From Costus lasius (lineage: Eukaryota; Streptophyta; Magnoliopsida; Zingiberales; Costaceae): 64,000 bases of DNA. The position numbers were made by a program, and so were the translations under genes. This document shows positions 54,575 to 64,000 of this stretch, piece by piece (the stretch's first letter is position 1; each line of letters opens with the position of its first letter). The notes beneath the pieces were generated by a model. That model worked only from the letters and a program-made list of their open reading frames with translations, did no database searches and had not been told where the DNA came from. Location: assembly GCA_027563935.2 (NCBI GenBank), contig CM050449.1:82181178-82245177 (forward strand), written 5' to 3'.

Positions 54575-55888
54575 GTACCAGATGAAGTGTTACTACACTG
54601 ATTTTCATTCATGATAATAATACAAAATATTTATATATTATCAAAATTAAATTATCTTGTATAAATAAATTGCAAATGTTTATACTATTTATAAGAACAA
54701 CAAATGATTTATTTAATAACTTCACCTCTTATTAAATTTATTTCATTTAATCAACTAAATATTGCATATATCAATTTAATTTTATTTTTTTTGGCATGCG
54801 TGGGCTCTTGCAAGCATCGAAACGCCATATTAAAGTGATCCAAAACTAATTACCTTGTTATTGGCAATAGTCAATTAATTTCTTTAACAAGTGACCACTC
54901 ATGTTAATACATTAGTGTCTACTACTTTTTATTTCATGATAATAATACCAAATATTTACACATTATTGCAAAAAACAATACTCGCAATGATGCATGTAAT
55001 TGTTTTTAAATTTATCTAAACATGTAGGCGCGTCTAGCCAATAAATTAATGAGTATATGTGAATCAAGTTGTGAGTAATAGAGTGATCTAGAGACATGAT
55101 CACTAATTTGTTTAATGTATTATCTATTTGGTTTATGTTATAACATTATCCAACCATTGGATTACCATAATCAAACTCATTTATGTGAATCAAGTTAAGA
55201 GTTATGCCAAAATAATTTCAATCTTCACTAAAGCTTGATTATCTTATAGTGGAGGTGATGTTCCTTTCATTATGTATATACACATAGATGTACATATGTT
55301 TGCATATGCATATATGTTTTCATAATTTCTAATAGAGGAGCTCTTGAGAGAGAACAACCTATATTTTATGACAAATCCCTTTAACTTGTTGGATTGATTT
55401 AATAGAGGAGTTTACTTGATTACTTATTTGAATGAGTGATGAAACCCTAGTTCCCAACTCATTGCAAATTTCTCCAGTAGATTAGTTTAATAAGTTAATA
55501 GGAATTGTTTAAAATACAAGCTGTCCCCTCCCCCATACTTGGTAGAAATTTTAGTCACTCCTATAAACTAAATCTTATAAGTTCAATTGCGGGTGTTTTG
55601 ATATGTGTAAAACCACCTCTTCGTCCATCTTATGATATATAACACATGTAATTACATGGCTAGAATAAGGACATGTGTGATAATTCAACCATAACTAAAT
55701 TACCCTAAATTGAATTGCAAATAAAGAATACTATGCAAATTTATAATACTAGAAAATCAATGGGATACTACACATATTCCGAAAAGTCCTTGTTCAATGA
55801 TTTCTTATATAGTACTTGATATTTTTTCTGATGTAGATTCATGAAAACTTTTTCAAACACATATGCTTTTGCTTTATGATTAGTCCTT
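54575..55888. other. TE-poor AT-rich interval without a supported gene
   Basis: Apart from the poly(A) signal and a local duplication (about 54590-54650 and 54925-54985), nothing is recognised. Repeated GTGAATCAAGTT segments occur near 55060 and 55185. Confidence 0.4.
54664..54669 (+). terminator. Putative poly(A) signal of the peptide gene
   Basis: AATAAA lies 90 bases after the stop codon, in an AT-rich 3' region. A 60-base segment starting near 54590 (TTCATGATAATAATAC) recurs near 54930. Confidence 0.35.
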
Positions 55889-56330
55889 TTCAAGGACAAG
55901 TTGGATGGTACCAACTTTAAAATCTTGTATGAAAATCTACTAGATGTGCTAAGATAGGAGGAGAAGCTCTAGGTCCTTGAGTGGCCACATTCAAAACATT
56001 GTGGATAGAAGACATGCAAACCAAGGGCTTACCTTAAGGTGCTCGAAAAGAGGCTAAATATGGAAAAGAACAATAGGCGCTGATCTTGTGGCATGGTGGA
56101 CCACAAAAGAAAATATTGCAAGAGACTCTAGAATGATCTGAATATAGGCTAAGCTTTTGCTTTTTGATCAAGTATTTATGTTATTGAGGTTATATTTGTA
56201 TAATTGTATATGTGCTCAAGAGAAGTAGGACTATTAGATCTAGAGAGATTGATCTACTAGTTGGTAATAGAGCACTTGTGGTTGTTGTTGCTATTGGTGC
56301 ATATGCAATTCTTCTACCATTGGACTATTA
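55889..56330 (+). pseudogene. Angela-like copia gag and protease relic
   Basis: DKLDGTNFKILYENLLDVLR followed by a stop and EEKL, stop, VLEWP matches the gag N-terminus. Near 56245 REIDLLVGNRALVVVVAIGA matches the protease region DLRVGNGARVAAVAVG of element D. Most of gag between them is deleted and stops are frequent, so it is an old fragment. Confidence 0.65.
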
Positions 56331-57272
56331 GATATAGAGAGATTAATATGGATAAATAACCATTAGAGTCTAAAATGTCAAAAATAACCATTGGAATCTA
56401 AAATACCAAAAATAATCTTAAGAAAACCAATGTATTAGACTTTAAATGATTAACATATTAGAAACAGCCAAGATTTCATATTTGATTTAATTGGAATTAG
56501 GGTTAACTATGAGAGAATTAGGTTTATTGTTAAAATTGAGTCAACAACTACCAAGCTAGATTGAACAGGGTTCCGGGTTAGCTCATTTCTTTACAACTCA
56601 TTATACTGGCAATATTTTCGGTCATGGCAATGAACTAGGTTGGTGCACCGGTGACTTTCACATATGAGTGATATTGACACATAAACCTTCTTTTTGTCAT
56701 CCTAAAGTTTTAACAATATTTTAGATTTTGATTTTTGGCCAAAATTCTACCTTTTAGTAAAATTTTTTGGTTTTGATATTGACTCTCAATCAGAATTTTG
56801 ACTAAACTTTTACCGAATTTTGCAAGAGTTTTTTTGGGTCAAAATTATATTATTATATTTTTTAGAATTGATGATGCGAGTAATCGTTCAAAAGAGGCCC
56901 TTACAAGTTGACTCAATAGAATGGGTTGGGCATCGCTACACTATGCCTAAGGTGCCTCCGATATTTCCCACTTTTTTGTGAAAAGCCGATTAAAGAATTT
57001 GGGGCTATTCATGGACCATGAAATTAGGCTGTGAAATTAAACATGTTGGGTTAGGCCCATTGGTTTGGGTTGAGCGAATGGGTCAAGTAGTGCATTGGAT
57101 CATATGCGTTAGATTGGATTAAATTGGATTAGGCAAGATTTGTCGGTTATAGGCTTGGCTAGCTACTTTAACCAGAGTGAGTAATAGGTTGGATTAGGCA
57201 AGATTATGACCCCAAAAGACTAGTTAATATGTATGAAAAATACTATGAAATTTAGAGTCATCAGGCACATGA
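56331..57272. other. Interval without a recognised gene
   Basis: AT-rich sequence with short internal repeats (TTGGATTAGGCAAGATT near 57125 and 57190). No coding or element ends are supported. Confidence 0.4.
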
Positions 57273-58835
57273 GTACGGCAAAAATGGCTTTCTAGGACCA
57301 GCAATCGAGATTCTACTAGCCTATTATTTTCAAAGATGCCAGGAATTTTGTTTTTAATTGTGAATAATGCCAAAGGTTAGGAGGCATTTCGAAGGGGGAT
57401 GAACTACCAATGACTACTATTCTTGAAGTGGAAATCTTCATTGTCAAGGGGATTGATCTCATGGGGCCCTTCCCATCATTGTGCGGGAATAAATATATTT
57501 TGGGCGTTGTTGACTATGTCTCAAAATAGGTGGAGGCCTCAGCTGAGTCCTCCAATGATGCCCGGGCATTGACTAAGATGCTGAAGAGAATAATATTCTT
57601 GAGATTTGGAGTTCCTCTATGCTTATCAGTGATAGGGGATCTCATTTCCTGAACTAGAGATTAGAAGATTTTCTTAGGAAATATGGAGTAAATCACAAAG
57701 TAGCAATGCCATACCATCCCAGACTAGTGGTCAAGTTGAACTTTCCAATATGGAAATCAAAGGCATTTTGCAGAAGACAGTTTTAATATCACGAACCGAC
57801 TAGGCTCTCAAATTGGATGATGCCTTATGGGCATGACATTTAATCATGACAAAGAGTAAAAATACAAAGCTTAATTTATAAATGTTTGTGGGCTACACCT
57901 CTATTCCCGAAAATAAGTTTACATGCTCATGTTCAAAGCAAATAGCATGTTAATCAATGAAAATTGCATGAAAACTTAATAAGATTACAAGAAAACACTA
58001 GGAAGGTAACTGGAAATTCTTATCCTTGATCTCGAGATGCAAATGGAATATCCAATTCCTCCTTTGCATGATCTTCCTGCTCGAATTTTGCCTAGAAAGT
58101 TGATTTTTGCCCTAGCCGCCGCCTCTGTTCGTGTTCATGCGTAGAAGCCCCCTTAAACCCCCCAAAATCTGTCCTTTTATAGTTTAATCAGTGTATAACC
58201 TATCTAGGAAGGCTTCTACAAAGTTTGGTTGTTTTGACTCGATTCAGGGTCGAATCGAGTGAAAAACCGAAGGGGGCGAAAAAACTCACGGGCGGTGAAT
58301 TGTATACGGCCATGGGTGTGAATGTTGCATTTCTGCACAGTAGTGTATTCACATCTCGTGAATGTATTCATGACGACAGCTATGAACGTTGTGTTTGACC
58401 TTCGTTTTGCGCCAAATTTGACGTACGACCTCGTCTTTTCATCACGAATCATCCCGTTGCATCAAAACTCGTAAAATTCATCGTTTCAGTGATATTTACG
58501 GCCCATGAAAGATTCATGGTTGCAACCGTGGATATTGCGTCTGGCCTCTGTTTCACCCCAAATTTGATGTGCGATCTCGTAATTTCCTCTGGAATCATAC
58601 TATGACCTTAAAACTCGTAAAATCCATCATTTTTATGTCATTTTACCTACATTTTCATAAAAACCAAGAAAAGTTAAGATTCCATACAAAGTGAAGTAAA
58701 AACACTAAAAATTTGTATTAAATCATAAAATAAGCCCAAAATATCATATAAGATACAGGCAAAAATATGATATAAATGCAACTCATTAGGCATATAGGAC
58801 GACATTTAAGCCACTCTCTGGCCCACCACATTAGA
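57273..58835 (+). pseudogene. Athila-like integrase relic, interrupted (element J)
   Basis: The plus strand carries the end of the integrase zinc-binding region (FKDARNF-like, then a stop in place of the Asp-Lys-Cys segment), the core start [31 protein letters not shown], and RFGVPLCLSVIGDLIS, and a Y-H-P-x-T-S-G-Q-V-E-type segment in another frame. At 57834 coding stops and resumes at 58789 after an LTR-like insertion; the sequences on each side are adjacent in normal integrases (ALWAYRT region). Stops and frameshifts are frequent. Confidence 0.7.
57835..58788 (-). mobile_element. Truncated Athila-type LTR inserted in integrase J
   Basis: It aligns with the second half of LTR 2 (GGGCTACACC, the AATTCCTCCTTTGCA region, AAAAATATGATATAAATGCAA) and ends in CTCATTA where LTR 2 has CGCATCA. 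GGCAT at 57830-57834 and 58789-58793 fits a 5-bp target duplication. The left part of the LTR (about 400 bases) is missing. Palindromes lie at about 58270-58580. A 78-codon minus-strand frame (58452-58216) is LTR sequence. Confidence 0.6.
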
Positions 58836-58872
58836 TCTGATACCTTGGCTTGGTCAAGATAAGGACCTTAAA

Positions 58873-58899
58873 TAAGCGCTTCTTGAGAGGCAACCTAAG
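58873..58899 (+). other. Conserved Athila post-pol block (element J)
   Basis: TAAGCGCTTCTTGAGAGGCA followed by ACCTAAG, preceded by GGTCAAGATAAGGACC. It is homologous to the blocks at 517-545 and 49723-49750 and confirms that the integrase J fragment and the following region belong together. Confidence 0.65.
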
Positions 58900-59089
58900 C
58901 CCTCTTTTCCTATAAATTATTTGCTTATGAACATTTTATTTTATATTTAGTGTTGTGCCATAATTGTCTTTCTTGTCTTTTATACCCTAAATATCATCCA
59001 CTTGGCTTTAGCTATCTTGTATTTTTTTCAGGAGAATTTTCTTGAAGAGCTGAGAAGAACAAGGCCAGGCTGTGTTCTTAATCACGGCC

Positions 59090-59480
59090 ATGTTGTCCTC
59101 ATAGATAAATTTCATATTTTTGCCATACCTATCACGGCCTAGCTGTGTTTGCATTCATAGGTGTAATCTACGCCGATCGATTTTTGCCGAGTTCATCACG
59201 GCTGGTGGTGTTTCTTCATTCACGGCTGTGTTTACCTAAGACAGATTTTCGCCGAAACATTCACGGTCGGGCCATGTATTCTTTCATGTTCATGACCACC
59301 AGCGACTAGATTTTGTCTGGATAATCACAGCTAGGGGTGTGTGTCACTTCACACCCATGACTCTCAATGCTATACATTGAAATTTTTCGCTAATAAGGAC
59401 ATGGGTGGCCCATGTTTCACTTCACGCCCGTGGTTCTAATATCTTTCGGTTGCAATTTAAAGGGCAGGTGGTAGAAACTA
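59090..59480. repeat. Array of spaced palindromes, internal copy in element J
   Basis: Repeated CACGGC(C/T)-n-GTGTT units at about 50-70 base spacing alternate with GATTTTTGCCGA-like segments. Here the half-sites read TCACGG and CCGTG rather than TTACGG and CCGTAA. Confidence 0.55.
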
Positions 59481-59761
59481 TGGTTCACGCCCGTGTTTGC
59501 TTCCATCGCCACCTCTGATCCGAGCCTCTAGCCTCAAATTTTCTTGCAATCCTTCCTTTTCTATTGCAATCCTTCCTATAATCTTTCGGCGTCTCTCTCT
59601 CATGCATGGATCTCCTGCTTCCGGTGGATTTTTTTCTCACATTGATCTGGTTTTCAGGCGGGTTTCATCTTCCGTCTTCATACACGTTCAGCTCTCACCG
59701 CTTGTCACAGCGTTCATCCCACAAGTTTCTCCCTTCTGCATTGCTTCTAGTCTTGGATTTT
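59481..59761 (+). other. Leader of the accessory ORF in element J, cut by element F
   Basis: A CT-rich segment in the position that precedes the accessory ORF in element E. The ORF itself is not reached because the LTR of element F starts at 59762. Open frames of 60-90 codons here are not supported. Confidence 0.4.
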
Positions 59762-61650
59762 TGTTGTAGTCTGCAAGTGCACGGATAATCAAAATAATAT
59801 TTAAGATATCGAACCACAGAGACCTGCGTGTTAAGTACCAAATAGTTGTATTCTCACTAGCTAAGCGATCGAATGATGAAAGTAAGCAATATGAAGATTG
59901 TGTGAAATATTAGAGAGGAAGCATTGGGACTAGGGTTTCATCAACCTTAATATTTATGACTAGATATAATTAAAGGTTTATCAATCTATTTTCGTTATGG
60001 TAAAGATATAGCTTACTTAATAAAGAAATTAATTCGCTCTCACGCAGTCAATTTATAAAGAACGATCCTCACTCTCATGCAAGATCTATTCAATGTTAAA
60101 TATAAGTAAACTTTGATCAAAGAGATTAAGAATCACTCTCGTGCATTCCATCTCAGTATCAAGATCTCAAGCAAAACTAAGCACTCTCGCACATTAGTTT
60201 CACAAGTTTTACTTAAGGTTTTCGAACAATTCAATATCTATCTCTAGCATATTTTCATGTCTAAAACATTAATAATTTCTAGGTCAAAACATCAACAAGA
60301 AATAAGCATCTAAAATCTAAAAATAAGAACACAACCAATCTCTTGCGATGAGCTCCTACCATAAATTCTAGGGTTTCAAGTTTATGCATATCATCTTCTC
60401 AGTCCATACACAAAAACTCTAAAACATGTTAATACATGACACTAGAAATGATTAAAGACAATGATCTCTTAAGTAAAATTACCATGCCAAAAATATCATG
60501 ATGAAATAAAGATTATCTAGTCATAGAAATATCAAGGGGGATTATACCCTTTGTCGCAAAAGAAAGTTTAAGCTTGCATAGTAAAAAGATTACAATACAC
60601 CATAATTTTAGATGATCAGAATACGAAAGGGAAGAGGAAAAGTTACAAAGTACAGTGCTGTAATCGAAATTATAGCACCGTAATAGGCTGGAAACGCGAT
60701 GAACAGTGGCATCACCCACAATTTTATTGATTTCTCTCTTGATCGCACTCCTTTCAATCTGAAACTTCTGGAGTATCTTCTCCTTCTCCAGGCGAAGCTT
60801 CAGTGTAAATTTCATGGCCTGAGGTAGTCTCTACGCCTCTCAGCGTGAGGCCGAACCCTAAGCGCCTCTCTGTCAATTGCTCTCTCAATACTAGATAAAA
60901 ATTAGGGCTTTTACTTTGGGTATCTTCTCCTCTTAATGACGAGTTTGTAGCAACTTTCGGATGTCAATTTGGAGTTCTGGATCAAAAGTTATGGCCTGCA
61001 CAATTTTTGGCCCCAAAAGTGTCGCGCGTCCAAGATAAAAATACGGCCGTGTTATATTTTACGGCAGTGCCGTATTTTGGTTTTGTGAACCCTGAGTCAA
61101 AATTACGGCCCGTAAAATTCTTCTAGACCGTGCCATAAAATCGGATGAGTTCTCTGGTCTGAATCGCCTGGGAAATACAGCACCGTGAAATAGTTTACGG
61201 CTGTGCCGTAATTTCTGCAAAAGTCTCTGGTTTGAAGCGCTCCAAAATACGGCCCGTGGAATGGTTTACGGTAGTGCCGTATTTTACATAAAATCTTCTA
61301 TTCCGAAAATCCACCAAAATACGGCAGTGCTCTTGATTTTACGGTAGCGTACGAAAATACAGTACCGTAAAATAGAATACGACACTACCGTATTTTGGTG
61401 AGTTGCTCTGATTTGCATGAAATTTGCTTGGTGATCTCCTCTTGATGATGGTAACTCTTTCATGTCTTTGATTTTGCTCAAAAAGTCTTCAAAATAGTGC
61501 ATTTTTACCTGAAAATCATGAAAAACCAAAATAGAAGTAGACTTTGCAATATTTGATGAATTCAGCATAAAAACAAGTAAAATATCCTCAATTTAGATTG
61601 AAAAAAAATCTAAAATGATACAAAATATACTATATATTTTGGTGTCATCA
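59762..61650 (-). repeat. 3' LTR of element F (1889 bp)
   Basis: The ends are TGTTGTAGTCTGC and GGTGTCATCA. It is very similar to solo LTR C in its first 1.2 kb. On its right the minus strand reads TTGCTTGAGGACAAGCAAAG just before the LTR, the pre-3'-LTR motif, so this is the 3' LTR of a minus-strand element extending beyond the window. A palindrome array lies at about 61030-61400. Confidence 0.85.
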
Positions 61651-64000
61651 AAATACATAAGGCTCAAACTTTGCTTGTCCTCAAGCAAAAATCAAAACTT
61701 GATTAAAAGAATAACCTTTTCATGCTCAATAAATTTCTAAAATACAATCCACCAATGAAAATTTTCATCAATTGTTTTCAAAACTTCAAATAAACATATC
61801 ATTCTTTGAACTCAACTCTCTAGATCCATAACTCAATTAAATAAAACTTTGCAACTTGTATAATAAAGAGAATTTTCAATCTCATGATTTCACCTAGTTT
61901 TCAGTTCAAATCTATCATGCTTTTGTTTACAAGAATTAGGTTTCCAAGTTCTTTTTCCACACATAATTTTTTTTTATGCATTTTGTTTGTTTTTGTAAAG
62001 ATGGCATGTACCCACTTAGATACACACTTTTTATTTTTGACTTCAACTCTTATCTTCTGTACCACTATCAATTTTGCATAGTGCCAAGTAGAGGAGTCTT
62101 GTTCTTTTTATCTCTCATTATTTTTCATGTATACACATCAACCCGTGTCTTAGGTACCACCATCAATTTTACATAGTGCCAAGTAGGGGAGTCTCTCACT
62201 ATTTTTATGGATCTTCGATTCTTATTTCCCAACAAATAGCAAAATAGACTAAACATCTTCTAAGTTGATCAATTGATATCAATTTACAAATCATACTCAT
62301 ATGATCATTTTATTTAAAGGAGTAGTTTCACCTTAGATCTTATTCCTCAAATAATACATCTACCCAAAATTTCATGGATTAACCAATGTCAAATTTCAGA
62401 GATAGATATGCATTGAAGAAATAAATCTAACATGATAGGGTTTTTCTCTAATCACAAATATGGGTCCATTCATCATCAATCAATCAAGTCATCAACAATA
62501 CAAATCAAGAGTATACTCATCATCATCACAAAATATCATCGTAGACACTAAATATATCATCATGTCTACTACAACCATATCAAAGATAGCTCATCAGAAT
62601 ATCAAAATATCATAATACAACCCCATTGAAATAGTAGAAATCAGTATCATAATCATAATACAACCACATTGAAGAGAAAAATAAGCATGTGGTCACAGAG
62701 GTATAGAAGCATCAAACTCAAACAATCATGGTCAAAAGTGTAAAATGATAGATTCAAGAGACCACATCGAGTAGAAATCTCAGTGAGTGATACATTCAAA
62801 GTAAATCAAAGACGCAACCATAAGAAATAATCATGAATAAGAGAGTGCGAACAATACTCACAAAACTATATAGCAAGCTCTGACCAAAAATACATAAGGC
62901 TTAGGCCAAAAACAGTGTTGGGGCAGATGCTGCTGGGTCCAAAGATGTGCCTTTTGAAAATTTTACTTGCACAATTTAAGATACATAAGGCTCAGTCTAA
63001 AAATAGTCTCTAAAAATAATAATGATAAAAATAATTTTCTCAAGAGAGAATTAGAGATGTCGCCAGAGGTCTGAAGAGTCCTGGTGGAAAGAGCTGATGC
63101 AACTGAGAAGCAGAGGTGGAACAGAGGCTGGCTGAAAAGCTGCTAGCAATGATGGTGATGGTGCCGACAGTAGAGTGAGTAATCTCTAGTGGCCTGCTAG
63201 TGACTACAGTCCTGGAGGTGAGATCGTCGGCCGGTGGGTGCGAGAGATAGAACTACATAAAAACATCTTAGTCACAAATGAAGAGTCTACTGTAAAAATA
63301 AATAAAATAAATATAATAAGAGGCAGTAGAAGAAGTAAGAATCTGCAGATGGTATAATCCAGTGTCGACGGCTGGAAACAGTGATGTCAGAGGCAGATGC
63401 AGTGGTGGCTAGAGGTGGAAAATAGTTGCTCTTGAAGATTTCTCGATCTGGAGGCAAAAAAAGTAATAACAAGTAAAAAGCAAACCAAGCAGTTTCTGAA
63501 TTTTTTATGAAAAGTAGTCATACCCTAGAATAAAATTTAATGATCCAAATAGAAAATGGACAGAACCATGTAAAAGAATAAAACTCGTTCTTTTCAGGTG
63601 TATAAAAATTGATGGATCAAAATCTGTCGGGAATTTAGGGCATCAACAGAAAGAAGGCTACTCAGATTATAAAACTGCAAAAACTGCACAAAAGTTAATC
63701 AGGTTTGAAAAGTTGCTATGTGTCCTAGAATGATCAGAAAATATTTTCATGAAAATAACTCATCCACGGGATAGAACGACACACAAACTTCATATTCCAT
63801 GTGAAAAATCAGGGTTTCAAGTTATTAAAGCATCTTAAAAAGTTACAGCAAAAGTGCTAATCAGAATAGTCAAGAAAAACTGTTGCAAAAATTAATCAGA
63901 ATCGAAAAGATGCTATGTGTTTTAGAAAGATCCATGGACTTTAAAATTTGGCAAAAATATCCAGATGATAGACAAAGATGAGTACTTCGTGATGGTGCTA
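61651..64000 (-). other. Internal 3' region of element F, no recognised coding
   Basis: The stretch contains the pre-LTR motif (about 61670-61690), a duplicated segment around ACCA(T/C)CAATTTT(G/A)CATAGTGCC and AAGTAG(A/G)GGAGTCT (62059 and 62153), CAT-rich low-complexity DNA (62460-62640) and a tandem pair near 63691 and 63888. Short open frames are not supported. Confidence 0.5.
63691..63940. repeat. Tandem pair in the internal region of element F
   Basis: AGTTAATCAG-n-GAAAAGTTGCTATGTG and a following TAGAATGATC segment at about 63691-63735 recur at about 63888-63935 with several mismatches, a period of about 197 bases. Confidence 0.55.

Larger units (their letters stand above)
59762..64000 (-). 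mobile_element. Athila-like element F (same family as element 1), 3' part
   Basis: The 3' LTR is followed on the right by at least 2.35 kb of internal sequence with no recognisable domains. The last 150 bases (63850-64000) match the first 165 bases of the window, so the internal organisation probably continues as in element 1. Confidence 0.75.

Overview
This is plant nuclear DNA, almost certainly from a flowering plant with a large, repeat-rich genome. It is dominated by LTR retrotransposons (Ty1/copia of the Angela/Tork and Sirevirus types, and Ty3/gypsy of the Athila type) piled inside one another, with a Tourist-like element, solo LTRs and long AT-rich stretches. No bacterial operons, rRNA or true tRNA genes are seen. 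The species cannot be told from the sequence.

Layout. 1-4176: minus-strand non-autonomous Athila-like element whose 5' LTR cuts into an older minus-strand Athila gag and LTR (4177-6493). 6494-8448: decayed Angela-like copia leader and LTR. 8449-13357: decayed plus-strand Athila-like element carrying a Tourist-like insertion (9827-10626). 13358-15969: LTR relic, a local duplication with a small solo copia LTR, and AT-rich DNA. 15970-17826: gypsy LTR. 17827-42391: a four-member nest. A plus-strand Sirevirus (A) was split inside its reverse transcriptase by a minus-strand Angela-like element (B, 19765-39307). B was then hit in one LTR by a gypsy LTR that is now solo (C, 19902-21558) and in the other LTR by a young, nearly intact 9.1 kb Angela-like element (D, 30199-39293). 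Matching 5-bp target duplications were found for B, C and D. 44003-45030: copia 3' relic cut by another Athila-like element (E, 45031 to about 52950), which kept gag, protease and an accessory 3' ORF but lost most of pol. 57273-59761: Athila integrase relic. 59762-64000: 3' LTR and internal part of another element of the same family as the one at the window start.

The only likely host gene lies in the TE-poor interval 53050-55880. It is a small two-exon gene at 54048-54574 with a putative TATA box, signal peptide, consensus splice sites and poly(A) signal. It would encode a 125-residue secreted precursor carrying two copies of a short motif whose DNA differs only at synonymous positions. I do not recognise the family, and this is the best candidate for something undescribed.

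Other signals: paired leader hairpins in Angela-type elements with compensatory base changes; arrays of spaced palindromes in the LTR and again in the internal region of several Athila-like copies; a gag frame running into an acidic repeat protein; and stop codons sitting mainly where glutamine or tryptophan codons are expected, as cytosine deamination would produce.
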